Source of the DNA: Gluconacetobacter sacchari
GTDB taxonomy: Bacteria > Pseudomonadota > Alphaproteobacteria > Acetobacterales > Acetobacteraceae
Assembly (NCBI RefSeq): GCF_014174255.1
Contig: NZ_JABEQJ010000027.1
Location: forward strand, 1 to 64,000
Reading direction: 5' to 3'
Length of the DNA: 64,000 nt
Below the pieces are notes generated by a model. The model did not search any database and had not been told where the DNA came from. It saw only the letters and a list, made by a program, of their open reading frames with translations. Made by a program: the position numbers and the translations under genes. Below, one piece after another: positions 16,799-25,153 of this stretch; position 1 is the first letter of the stretch; every line of letters starts with the position of its first letter.

Positions 16799-18147
16799 GC
16801 CTGGCCGCCCGCCTCGCCGTCCTCACGCGGCATCTCGCGGCGCGCCTGTCACGCCAGGCGCCCTTCGACCGCGCCGCGGGCCTGCTCGCGGCCGGCCGGC
16901 CGGTCGAGGCCATGGCGCGCTTCGGCAGGCTTGCGAAATCCGGCGACATGCGCGCGCAGTTCCATCTTGCCCGTGCCTATCTGGATGGCAATGGCGTGCC
17001 GCGCCAACGGGACGAAGGCGCGCGCTGGATGCGCCGAGCCGCCGAGGCCGGCTGGCCCGAGGCCCGTTTCGCGCTCGCCACCCTCTATCTGCGCGGCCTC
17101 CCGCCCCAGGACGACGCGCCGGCCCGGCTCTGGCCCCCGCGGCCCGACATGCGCCACCCGCCGGACCACCACAAGGCGCTGCACTGGGCGCGCCTGGCGG
17201 CCGAGGCCGGGCTGGCAGACGCGCAGGCCCTGGTCGCGCATGTCTTGACCGAGGGGCCGGAGGACCTGCGCGATCCCGACGCCGCGCTGGCGTGGTATCG
17301 CCGCGCCGCGGAGGGCGGCAGCGCGCAGGGTCATCTCGGGCTCGGCCTGGCACTGCTGCGCGCGGCCGGGGGCGCCGACGCCCGGGCCGAAGCCCGCCAG
17401 GCGCTCCAGCGGGCCGCCGACAAGGGGCTGGGCAGCGCCTTCCATGTGCTGGGGATGATGAGCGAGCGCGGCGAGGACCGCGCGCCCGACCCGGCGGGCG
17501 CGGCCGAACTGTTTCGCCGCGCGGCCGAGAAGGACGTCCCGGCCGCGCAACTGCGCTACGGGTTGGCCTGCCTGAACGGCCACGGCGTGGCACGCGACGT
17601 CGTGCGCGCGGAAACCTGGCTGCGCCGCGCGGCCATGGCGGGCGAGCGCGAGGCCGCGGCATTGCTGGGCGACCTGAATGTCGGGCGCAATGGCGCGGCA
17701 CCGAACCTTGTCGAAGCCGTCGCCTGGTATCGCCGCGCGGCCGAGGCCGGCCACCCGGGCGCCGCCTGCGCGCTGGGGCAGCTTTTCCAGGCCGGCGGGG
17801 GCATGGCGTGCGACGATATCGAGGCCGCGCGCTGGCTGGGCCGGGCCGCCGACCAGGGCCATGCGCCGGCGATGTTCGCGCTGGGCATGCTGCACGACCG
17901 GCGGGGCGACATGCCGGACACACGCCTTCAGGCGCAGGCGTGGTTTCATCGCGCCGCGACGCGGGGCCATGCGCCGGCGCAGGTCATGCTGGGGCGCTAC
18001 CTGGCGCATGGCCTGGCGGGGACGGCCGACCGGCCGGCGGCCCGCGACTGGCTGCGGAAAGCCCAGCGGCAGGGCGAAGCGCGGGCCGCGACCGAACTGG
18101 CGCGCCTGGATCAACTGGAACGGGGCCATGCCGATGCCCGGGCCTGA
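16795..18147 (+). CDS. Sel1-repeat (SLR) protein coupled to the type I secretion genes
   Basis: 450 residues built almost wholly of Sel1-like helical repeats of about 36 residues; at least nine can be followed, with cores such as AQFHLARAYLDGNGVPRQRD, ALHWARLAAEAGLADAQ and AAWFHRAATRGHAPAQ-like units. These form scaffolds for protein interaction. There is no clear signal peptide, so a cytoplasmic or membrane-associated location is possible. The ATG overlaps the HlyD stop (ATGA), so production is tied to the secretion apparatus. Sel1 proteins are not standard type I components, which makes a chaperone or regulator role for the secreted enzyme a reasonable guess, no more. Confidence 0.85.
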   Translation: MSLAARLAVLTRHLAARLSRQAPFDRAAGLLAAGRPVEAMARFGRLAKSGDMRAQFHLARAYLDGNGVPRQRDEGARWMRRAAEAGWPEARFALATLYLRGLPPQDDAPARLWPPRPDMRHPPDHHKALHWARLAAEAGLADAQALVAHVLTEGPEDLRDPDAALAWYRRAAEGGSAQGHLGLGLALLRAAGGADARAEARQALQRAADKGLGSAFHVLGMMSERGEDRAPDPAGAAELFRRAAEKDVPAAQLRYGLACLNGHGVARDVVRAETWLRRAAMAGEREAAALLGDLNVGRNGAAPNLVEAVAWYRRAAEAGHPGAACALGQLFQAGGGMACDDIEAARWLGRAADQGHAPAMFALGMLHDRRGDMPDTRLQAQAWFHRAATRGHAPAQVMLGRYLAHGLAGTADRPAARDWLRKAQRQGEARAATELARLDQLERGHADARA

Positions 18148-18163
18148 CGAAGGAAGCCGGGCG

Positions 18164-18661
18164 ATGCGCCGGGCGGGGCTGTCCCTGCTGGCCCTGATGG
18201 TGCTGCCATCCTGCTCGGGGCTCGGGACATTCGGGTCGGACAGCTTCCGTTTTCCGGGCGCCGATCCGAACCGGCCCCGCGGCGACGCGGAAAACCTGCG
18301 GCGCGTGCGCGGCGACCCCGTCGCGGCCCCGCCCATACTGCCCGAGCCGGGCAATATCTGGCCCGCCGCGCCGGATATGTCCGCCGCCACCGGGGGCGGG
18401 GAACCGACGAGCGGCAAGGGGACCGCGCAGGCCGGATTGCTGCCCGGAGAAAGTCTCAGCCTGGGGGAAGAGGCCGCGATCCGCAACGGCGTGCCGATCG
18501 CCGGAAACCCGCTCCCGCGGGCAAGGGCGCCCGACACGCCGGGGAACGGCCACGCCGCCGCGGGCGGCGACGCGGTCGTCATTCCCAACGGCGATGGCAG
18601 CAGCACGGTGATCTCGGCCGGCGGTGACGTCAGGATCATAAAAGGCACGGAATTACGATGA
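18164..18661 (+). CDS. Putative lipoprotein of the secretion locus, unknown function
   Basis: 165 residues. Signal MRRAGLSLLALMVLPSC with lipobox LPSC, so a lipid-anchored periplasmic or outer-membrane protein. The mature part is low-complexity and rich in Pro, Gly and Ala; its end (GDAVVIPNGDGSSTVISAGG followed by DVRIIKGTELR) could be a short beta structure. No family recognised. Of three in-frame ATGs (18128, 18134, 18164) the last is chosen because AAGGA lies 9 bases upstream and it gives a clean lipoprotein signal. It follows the Sel1 gene by 16 bases and is the last gene before the cargo's own leader. Confidence 0.7.
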   Translation: MRRAGLSLLALMVLPSCSGLGTFGSDSFRFPGADPNRPRGDAENLRRVRGDPVAAPPILPEPGNIWPAAPDMSAATGGGEPTSGKGTAQAGLLPGESLSLGEEAAIRNGVPIAGNPLPRARAPDTPGNGHAAAGGDAVVIPNGDGSSTVISAGGDVRIIKGTELR

Positions 18662-19001
18662 AGAATCGAAAAACGCCGCTGATGGCATCCTCGGGCGGCA
18701 AGCCGATCGCCGGCCTCCCTCCCTGATCCACCCCGATGGAATCCGGCCCGATGGAATCACGATCGTTTCCGATCTCCGGCCAGAAGATGGCGGTCCCCCA
18801 TGCCGGGCGGCGGCAGGTGCGCGCCCGTTGGTGTGTGATTCGAATAATCGATGATAAATAAATAAGAAATACTGTTTTCGTATCCTATTATGATTCGCTT
18901 TTTGGAATTTTCTCCTTACGATCGGCGCTGCCGGACATCGCGCCGGAGGCTGCGTTTCTTCCGATGCAGTCTAAAGGGGATAACATCACGGGAGCAATAT
19001 C
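18662..19001 (+). promoter_or_regulatory. 340-base leader before the GH15 gene
   Basis: No convincing gene. An AT-rich island at 18835-18900 (GATGATAAATAAATAAG, then TATCCTATTATGATTCG) contrasts with the surrounding GC-rich DNA and is the likely promoter region of the GH15 gene, leaving an untranslated leader of roughly 100 bases. The ribosome-binding site is GGGAGC at 18990-18995. A separate promoter would let the cargo be made in greater amounts than the exporter. Confidence 0.4.
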
Positions 19002-22000
19002 GTGTCTGACAGCACAAAGAATCACTTTACGCCATCGGACTACGTGCTCGATGGCTTCGCCTCCATGGATGGAGAGGGCCTGGTCGATCTTCCGGCGGGT
19101 CCCGAGCCCGTGGCCACCGATGCCGCGCCATCGGGGGTCGGCTTCAACTACCTCGCGCCGAGCGCCGGCTATTACAGCTTCGATTTTTCGTACCAGAATA
19201 CGGCCGACGCCCCGGCCTACCAGCAGTTGACGATCAACGGCCACGACGAGCCGGGCCTGGTCGAATTCGACCAGACTCCGGGCGCCGCGACGGGCGACGC
19301 CACCACCACGGTGTACCTGACCCAGGGCCTGAACACGGTCGAATTGAGCAACCAGACCGGCGATACCGTGAACGGCCTGACAGCCGTTCCCCAGTCGGCT
19401 CTCCAGGCCAGCCCTTCCTTCACGCTCGGCAGCACGACGATCACGCCGGGGGCGCAGCCGTCCCAGGAGACATCGGCCCAGTCCCTGGCGATGAACAACA
19501 TGACCGACCTGCAAGCCTTCGTGCAGGGCGAAAGCATGGCGCCGGAGCAGCAATGGACCTTCGGCCCCAGCCTGTCGGAACTTCACGTCGGCAGCAATGA
19601 CGAACTGAATCAGCTCAACTACAACGCCATCTGGTTCCGCGACGTCACCCCGGGCGACACGGCGCAGACCTATTCGCCCTATTTCAAATCGACCGAGAGC
19701 TTCGACCAGAACGGCATCCTGCACGTCAGTTACGGTGCCTATTCGCCGACCGGCCAGGCCCTGCCCGTGCAGATCCAGGCGGCATACGCCACCGTGCCGA
19801 ACCAGGACCTGATCGTCGAACAACTGTCGCTGACGAACGAGCAGGCCGCCGGCACGCAGCCGCTGGTGTGGGACGTGATGAACGCCACCGGCCTCAATAC
19901 CGGCGAGCAGGAAAGCGCCACCTGGGATTCGGCGCACAATGCCTGGATCGTGCAGGAAGACCAGGGCAGCGGCAAGGCGCCGCTCTACCTGGCCATCGGC
20001 GCTTATCAGCCCGGCAACGCGCAGCACGCCGCCGGTACGGACGGCACCAACGTCCGCGGGGACTACCAGCTTTCGTCCGGCGCCAGCGGCAACCCGTCGC
20101 TGAAAGCGCCCGACCAGGGGCTCGTCGGCGGGTTCGACAATGACGGCACGATGCTGGGCAGCGACAGCGGCGCGTCCGGCACCGGCATTTCGGTGGGCCA
20201 GTCCTCGGCCGACGTCACGCTCGACCCCGGCCAGACGGTGACGCTGGATTACTACATCACCACCGCCACCAGCATGAGCCAGCTTGACGCCAATCTGGAC
20301 CTGGCGACCAACCCGGCCGGCACGTCCGACCCGACGACGACGCAGGTCACCGACCAGTCCGGTACGGCGGCGGCCAATTCCTGGATCGCGCAGACCGCCA
20401 GCGCCTGGGACCAGACCCTGGATCAGGCCTATGACGTCGCGGGCTCGTCCTCCGCCGTCGCCGTCGGCGGCCAGGCCGCGACCGCCGTCGACGGCCAGAC
20501 CCTCAACGATGTCGACAGCACCTCCCTGCGCGACGCCTATCGCAGCAGCCTGGTCAACATCCTCCAGGCCCAGAGCCCCGAATACGGCTCCTTCATGGCG
20601 TCGACCAACCCGGCCTACCAGTACAAGGTCTGGGTACGCGACAGCGCGGCGACCGCCATGGGCCTCGACGATGCCGGCCTGACCGGCGAGTCCGACAAGT
20701 TCTGGCGCTGGATGGCGTCCGTCCAGCAGAACGGCATGAACGGCACCTACAGCGGTGACGCCGCGGGCACGTTCTCGACCAATTACGGCGCATTCGACCA
20801 GAACCTGCCGATCGGCTTCGTCGCACCGGAAAACGATGCGCAGGGCCTGTTCCTGGTCGGCTCCTACCGCCATTACGAGCAATTGCTGGCCCAGGGCAAC
20901 ACGGCGGCCGCGCAATCCTTCATCTCCGACCCGACCGTGCGCCAGGCCCTGGTCAACTCGGCCAACTGGATCAGCGAGAACATCGGCGCCAACGGCTTGG
21001 GCCCGGCCGATTTCTCGATCTGGGAAGACCAGTACGGGTACCACACCTTCACCCAGGTCACCTATGCCGAAGGGCTGAACGCCGCGTCCCAGATGGCGTC
21101 GGCCCTCGGCGAGGGCAACCTGGCCCAGGGCTGGGCCGCCGGCGCGCAGACCATCCAGCAGGCCATCCTGCGCCCCACGACGGCATCCCAGCCGGGCCTG
21201 TGGAACGCGCAGGAAGGCCATTTCGTCGAAATGCTGAACCCCGACGGCACGGTCGACAACACCATCGACGCCGACACCAACATCGCGGCCGTGCTGGGCC
21301 TGGTGTCGCCGACCAGCACCTATGCGGTCGAGAACGACGCGGCGGTGCAGAATGCGCTGACGCAGGACAATTACGGCCTTTCGCGCTATCAGAACGACAC
21401 GTTCTACCAGTCGTCGCAATGGAGCCCGGGCGGCACGTTCGAAGCCCATGGGCTGTCGCCGTCCTGGCCGCAGATGTCGTCCTATGCCAGCATCCTGTCA
21501 CACGACCAGGGCAACCAGGCCTATACCGACAACAGCCTGAACTGGATCGACCAGGCGTACGACAATGGCGGCACGCCGCCGGGCGAATCCTACGACTGGG
21601 CGACCGGCCAGCCGATCGAAAGCACCTCGTCCGAGCCCGTCACGGCAAGCTGGTACGTCCAGGACATCCTCAACGACACCAACCAGACCAGCACGCTGAT
21701 GCCTGCCATCACCGGCGAGGCGCCCCAGGGCCCCGCCCCGGCGATGGTCGATCAGGCGGTGGAGGGTCTCGGCGCGTACACGGTGGGCACGGGCCCCGAC
21801 GGCCTGCCCCAGGCGCAGGATCTGGTCCTGAGCAACGCGCCGGGCAGCGGCAACAACACGGCGCTGGTCACCAATCGGGCGCCCGCCGGCGCTCCCCAGA
21901 CCATCGACAACAGCCAGGGCGTGCAGAACCTGATCGTCTTCGGCGGCGCGGGCGACACGCAGGTGCTGACCGGGGCGGCCACCAGCACGATCATCAACAA

Positions 22001-22856
22001 CGCGACCGGCGATACCGGCAGCCTGGACGTCACGGAATCCAGCGGCGCCTCCACGAACATCATGGCCGGCGACATGACCGCCATCCAGGCGGCCGGCACG
22101 ACGAACCTGACCCTGGGGTCCGAGCCGGACACCACCAGTTCCTACGCCTACATCAGTGGCGGCAGCTACGATTCGGCCGATCAGGTCAACATCGTGGCCC
22201 AGGGTGCCGCGGGTAACCTGGACAGCGTGGACAACCAGGGCAACGCGCACACCAGCCTGACCGTCTCGGGGCAGACCGACCTGCTCTATACCGGCCGCGA
22301 CACCAACCTGAATCTGGGCGGCGCCGGCCAGACGAGCACCATCAACTCGCTGGGCAACGACGCCATCCACATGAACGGCGCCAACGTCACGGTCGCCTCC
22401 ACCACGGGCGGCTTCGATACTTTCTACGGCGGCACCGGCCAGATGACGATCGATGCCAGCCAGTCCGTCGGCTGGACCGAAGAGACCTATATCGGCAGCC
22501 AGCAATCCGGTGGCGCGCTGACCTTCACGGGCGGCAACGCGACCGACTCCATCACCCTGGGCGAGGAAAGCAGCGCCGCCATCACGGCCGGCGCAGGCAT
22601 GATGAACATCACCGCCAACGATCCGACCGGCGTCTGGGCCAACGTAGCGGCCTCCGCCAGCGCTGACCTGAATTTCGGCGCGGATCTCGGCAACTCGATG
22701 GTCTACGGGTTCAATGGCGCCAAGGACACGGCGACGATCCAGGGCGTCACCGGCTCCTCCTTTGCCGGCGGCAACCTGACGCTGGATTTGCAGAACCAGC
22801 ACACGATCACCTTCTACAACCTCGACTCGACGCAAGGCCTGAGCTTCGCGGCCTGA
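19002..22856 (+). CDS. Secreted GH15 glucosidase/glucanotransferase, dextran-dextrinase-like, type I cargo
   Basis: 1,284 residues without an N-terminal signal peptide. The N-terminal beta domain (about 1-420) and (alpha/alpha)6 catalytic domain (about 430-900) look like bacterial GH15 enzymes (glucoamylase, glucodextranase): [36 protein letters not shown] (Glu675, likely general acid) and [11 protein letters not shown] (Glu862, candidate base; Glu873/Glu878 are alternatives). From about 930 to the end is a Gly/Asn/Thr/Asp-rich beta-repeat region ([20 protein letters not shown]), ending LSFAA, like type I secretion tails though without strict GGxGxDxxx repeats. From memory, Gluconobacter oxydans dextran dextrinase, which moves glucosyl units from maltodextrin to make dextran, is a GH15 protein of nearly this size. 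Exact activity is unproven; glucoamylase is the main alternative. Confidence 0.85.
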   Translation: MSDSTKNHFTPSDYVLDGFASMDGEGLVDLPAGPEPVATDAAPSGVGFNYLAPSAGYYSFDFSYQNTADAPAYQQLTINGHDEPGLVEFDQTPGAATGDATTTVYLTQGLNTVELSNQTGDTVNGLTAVPQSALQASPSFTLGSTTITPGAQPSQETSAQSLAMNNMTDLQAFVQGESMAPEQQWTFGPSLSELHVGSNDELNQLNYNAIWFRDVTPGDTAQTYSPYFKSTESFDQNGILHVSYGAYSPTGQALPVQIQAAYATVPNQDLIVEQLSLTNEQAAGTQPLVWDVMNATGLNTGEQESATWDSAHNAWIVQEDQGSGKAPLYLAIGAYQPGNAQHAAGTDGTNVRGDYQLSSGASGNPSLKAPDQGLVGGFDNDGTMLGSDSGASGTGISVGQSSADVTLDPGQTVTLDYYITTATSMSQLDANLDLATNPAGTSDPTTTQVTDQSGTAAANSWIAQTASAWDQTLDQAYDVAGSSSAVAVGGQAATAVDGQTLNDVDSTSLRDAYRSSLVNILQAQSPEYGSFMASTNPAYQYKVWVRDSAATAMGLDDAGLTGESDKFWRWMASVQQNGMNGTYSGDAAGTFSTNYGAFDQNLPIGFVAPENDAQGLFLVGSYRHYEQLLAQGNTAAAQSFISDPTVRQALVNSANWISENIGANGLGPADFSIWEDQYGYHTFTQVTYAEGLNAASQMASALGEGNLAQGWAAGAQTIQQAILRPTTASQPGLWNAQEGHFVEMLNPDGTVDNTIDADTNIAAVLGLVSPTSTYAVENDAAVQNALTQDNYGLSRYQNDTFYQSSQWSPGGTFEAHGLSPSWPQMSSYASILSHDQGNQAYTDNSLNWIDQAYDNGGTPPGESYDWATGQPIESTSSEPVTASWYVQDILNDTNQTSTLMPAITGEAPQGPAPAMVDQAVEGLGAYTVGTGPDGLPQAQDLVLSNAPGSGNNTALVTNRAPAGAPQTIDNSQGVQNLIVFGGAGDTQVLTGAATSTIINNATGDTGSLDVTESSGASTNIMAGDMTAIQAAGTTNLTLGSEPDTTSSYAYISGGSYDSADQVNIVAQGAAGNLDSVDNQGNAHTSLTVSGQTDLLYTGRDTNLNLGGAGQTSTINSLGNDAIHMNGANVTVASTTGGFDTFYGGTGQMTIDASQSVGWTEETYIGSQQSGGALTFTGGNATDSITLGEESSAAITAGAGMMNITANDPTGVWANVAASASADLNFGADLGNSMVYGFNGAKDTATIQGVTGSSFAGGNLTLDLQNQHTITFYNLDSTQGLSFAA

Positions 22857-22881
22857 ACGCGCCGATCACGGGTCGATCGGG

Positions 22882-22905
22882 GAAGGCCGCCTTCGGGCGG
22901 CCTTC
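22882..22905 (+). terminator. Intrinsic terminator of the GH15 gene
   Basis: GAAGGCCGCC pairs with GGCGGCCTTC (10 bp) around a stable TTCG tetraloop, 25 bases after the stop, followed by TTCCC. It closes the secretion locus. The remaining 22906-23180 contains no gene that I can support. Confidence 0.85.
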
Positions 22906-23183
22906 TTCCCGCGCCGGTTTCCGCCTCACGGCAGTTCACCCCGTCACGGTCCGGCGGCGTCCGCTCCGGGGCATGAAAAAAAGGCCCGACAGCCGCTAGG
23001 CGTAAGCGTCCGGACTACGCACGCTCGACTGCGGGTCTCGCGAATGCGCCGGCTCTCTGTATCAGCGACCTAAACATTGATTGACCGGTATAAAAAGTAG
23101 AAAAAGATGGGCCGCTTTCGCCCGCATCTCGGTCATACCTTCGCGCAAAAATATGGATATACAAATGCGCATAAACATGTGCT

Positions 23184-23204
23184 ATATTCTGGCTGCCAGT
23201 ATAT
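23184..23204. promoter_or_regulatory. Operator-like inverted repeat before ccdA
   Basis: ATATTCTGGC-T-GCCAGTATAT: two 10-base arms with one mismatch, ending 13 bases before the ccdA ATG. Toxin-antitoxin operons of this type are repressed by the antitoxin or its complex, so this is the probable autoregulatory site. TATATT inside it may double as the -10. Confidence 0.6.
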
Positions 23205-23217
23205 TAGGAGCAAAGCT

Positions 23218-23463
23218 ATGGTTCGCGTGCATTCCGGCACTCCATCACGTCGCCCCACAAATGTGACGCTACCCGCTCAGCTGCTCGAAGAAGCCAAGTC
23301 GTTAGATCTCAACATATCGCAGGCCTGCGAGCAGGGGCTTAAGTCAGCTATCGCGTCGATCCGTGCTCAGCAATGGCTGGCAGACAATCGCGCTTCCCTC
23401 GAAGCTTCACGGCAGTATGTTGAAGAGAACGGGCTTCCCCTGGCGGACTATCGGAACGTCTAA
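23218..23463 (+). CDS. ccdA: CcdA-type antitoxin
   Basis: 81 residues, the normal CcdA length. The N-terminal ribbon-helix-helix region (RRPTNVTLPAQLLEEAKSLD, then LNISQACEQGL) binds DNA; the acidic tail (ENGLPLADYRN) wraps the toxin. It neutralises CcdB and represses the operon. TAGGAG lies 7 bases before ATG 23218; longer readings upstream run through the operator and are unlikely. The stop codon is directly followed by the ccdB ATG. Its AT content is higher than that of its neighbours, which fits acquisition by transfer. Confidence 0.9.
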   Translation: MVRVHSGTPSRRPTNVTLPAQLLEEAKSLDLNISQACEQGLKSAIASIRAQQWLADNRASLEASRQYVEENGLPLADYRNV

Positions 23464-23769
23464 ATGGCCCGTTTTGATGTGTATCGTCTGGCCGGACGGG
23501 GGGAGGCACGTTTCGTTCTGGATGTACAGGCAGATCTTCTGGACGCCTTGGGTACCCGTGTCGTTGTTCCGCTGCTGCCGCAGAGAACCGCACCAAAGCC
23601 TGCAAAGAGGCTAAACCCGGTGTTTATGGTTGACGACTGTCCCTTCGTCATGATGACGCAGTTTATGGCCGCAGTTCCTGACCGTGATCTGAAGAAGATC
23701 ATTGCTTCATTGTCGCTTTGTCAGAACGAAATTACTCAGGCGCTTGATCTGCTTCTCACAGGTTTCTGA
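23464..23769 (+). CDS. ccdB: CcdB-type toxin (DNA gyrase poison)
   Basis: 101 residues, matching CcdB (101). Family features are LDVQADLLDALGTRVVVPLL, LNPVFMVDDCPFVMMTQFMA and the C-terminal helix ending LDLLLTGF; in the family the last residues (Trp-Gly-Ile in the F plasmid toxin) contact gyrase. Here the end is TGF, a variant end whose potency I cannot judge. It traps GyrA on cleaved DNA when antitoxin is lost. It starts immediately after the ccdA stop. A transposase fragment lies 11 bases beyond its stop. Confidence 0.9.
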   Translation: MARFDVYRLAGRGEARFVLDVQADLLDALGTRVVVPLLPQRTAPKPAKRLNPVFMVDDCPFVMMTQFMAAVPDRDLKKIIASLSLCQNEITQALDLLLTGF

Positions 23770-23780
23770 AACGCTACGGT

Positions 23781-23978
23781 GATCAGAAGGGCCAGCATCA
23801 GGCGCGGATGATACTGCGCCTTGCCACCCGTGCGCACCGGCACGGAAAACGCGGTCAGCGGAACCAGCTCAACGGCAGCCAAGACGAAGTGCGCCATATC
23901 GTCAGCCGGAAGCCATGACTTCATATCAGGTGGCAGAAGATATGGCTGCGTGCGGTCAAAGGGGATGAAGCGGCTCAT
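23781..23978 (-). pseudogene. IS1182-family transposase, N-terminal fragment
   Basis: The first 66 residues of an IS1182/DDE transposase: SRFIPFDRTQPYLLPPD, WLPADDMAHFV, then GGKAQYHPRLMLALLI, where family similarity stops abruptly. The remaining about 350 residues are absent and replaced by the ccdB end. It reflects a deletion or recombination event that joined the toxin gene to an IS end. It makes no functional transposase. Confidence 0.8.
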
Positions 23979-24031
23979 CTCATCACCCTATAGACTCATC
24001 GCTTCAACGGGTACCCCAACCCGACAGCCTG

Positions 24032-24619
24032 CTAGGCCAGGCCTTCAGCGACCAGCGCATGCGTGACGGACGGCATTTGTCTCATGCGTGCCGCGTAAGC
24101 GGCCAACCGCTCCGGCAGCGCGATTCCCATCATGGCCGCCCATGAGAGCATCACGAACAGATAGGTGTCGGCAATCGTCACCTGCTCTCCCACCAGAAAC
24201 GCCCTTTCGCCACGCACCCCGTTCAACAGGCCGAAATGGCCTGCCAGTATCGTCCGAGACTTGTCTTTATCCGCCTCAGCGGAATCGGTACGAAAGAGCG
24301 CTCTGAAAGCGCCATGAACTTCGGTCGTCATGAACTCCAGGATTTCCAACGCCCGCCAGCGTTCGTGGCCATTTTTCGCCAGAAGTCGCCCTGACATGTC
24401 GGCGATGTAGCTCAGGATAACGAGGCTCTCGGTCAAAACCGTCCCGTCGTCGAGTTCCAGCGCGGGCGTGTAGCCTTTGGGATTGAGCGTGTTGAAGTCC
24501 CGGCCGTCATCGGTCTTCTTGTCGCGACCGACCTTGACGAGCGTGTACGGGATACCCGCTTCGACGAGAGCGATATGGGACGCCTGGCTGCAACCGCCCG
24601 GGGAGGCATAGAGGATCAT
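24032..24619 (-). CDS. Glutathione S-transferase-family protein
   Basis: 195 residues: thioredoxin-like N-terminal domain (MILYASPGGCSQASHIALVE, cis-Pro motif GYTPALELDDGTVLTES, where GS-binding Glu-Ser sit) and an all-helical C-terminal domain (FLVGEQVTIADTYLFVMLSW, with the N-capping box). The SPGGCSQ active-site region is like beta/Nu-class bacterial GSTs that use a Cys or Ser. Likely cytoplasmic detoxification. The frame continues upstream to 24766, but ATG 24619 matches the family start. It is divergent from an HxlR regulator 128 bases away, which probably controls it. Confidence 0.88.
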   Translation of the reverse strand: MILYASPGGCSQASHIALVEAGIPYTLVKVGRDKKTDDGRDFNTLNPKGYTPALELDDGTVLTESLVILSYIADMSGRLLAKNGHERWRALEILEFMTTEVHGAFRALFRTDSAEADKDKSRTILAGHFGLLNGVRGERAFLVGEQVTIADTYLFVMLSWAAMMGIALPERLAAYAARMRQMPSVTHALVAEGLA

Positions 24620-24747
24620 GAGATGGCTCCATGGCAATGAGACGGTCGGAGCCCGCATCGGGTCCAAACGGTCTCGATTATTGACCAGGACCAGATATGT
24701 GACTATCAGCCTCCCGCCAAGAACGCATATTTTTAGGGCCAGGTCAT

Positions 24748-25116
24748 ATGAAGATGACTCCTCCACCCCGTGACCGGGCGGATTGCCGCGCGGTCAGCGA
24801 AGTCCTGAGCCGCGTCGGTGATAAATGGACGATGCAGGTCGTCGTGGCGCTCCTCGACGGACCGCAGCGTTTCAATGCGCTGAAACGGCAGATCGGCGAC
24901 ATTTCCCAGCAGATGCTGACGCGGACACTCAAGACGCTGGAACGCGACGGCATGGTCGAGCGTACGGTCTGCGCCACGACGCCGCCACAGGTCGAATATG
25001 CCCTGAGCGCCCTGGGACGCTCGCTCTCCGAGCCGGTGCGCCAGATGGCGCAGTGGGCGCGCGCGCATCTGCCGATCATTCACGACAACCGCCGGCGCTA
25101 TGACGAAAGACACTGA
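24748..25116 (+). CDS. HxlR-family winged-helix regulator, next to GST gene
   Basis: 122 residues with the HxlR pattern: CRAVSEVLSRVGDKWTMQVV, GPQRFNALKRQIGDISQQML, LKTLERDGMVERTV, YALSALGRSL. HxlR proteins respond to electrophiles, aldehydes or quinones, often through a conserved Cys near the N-terminus; Cys13 (DCRAV) is in that position. The divergent GST is the obvious target, making a small electrophile-response unit. It starts 128 bases from the GST start, and the gap would hold both promoters; I found no clear palindrome there. Confidence 0.88.
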   Translation: MKMTPPPRDRADCRAVSEVLSRVGDKWTMQVVVALLDGPQRFNALKRQIGDISQQMLTRTLKTLERDGMVERTVCATTPPQVEYALSALGRSLSEPVRQMAQWARAHLPIIHDNRRRYDERH

Positions 25117-25153
25117 ATCCCGCGACGACTCCTCGGCCTGATCGCGCCCTGCG

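Noticed and set aside
18658-18726. 22-codon frame overlapping the lipoprotein stop (ATGA), MKNRKTPLMASSGG...
   Set aside because: Too short and without recognisable features; overlap with the previous stop alone is weak evidence.
18888-21449. 853-codon minus-strand frame opposite the GH15 gene
   Set aside because: Shadow frame; the plus strand carries GH15 motifs and a terminator on the correct side.
22970-23090. Possible tRNA-like remnant after the GH15 terminator (GGCCCGACAGCCGCTAG...)
   Set aside because: Could not fold a cloverleaf or find a T-arm motif.
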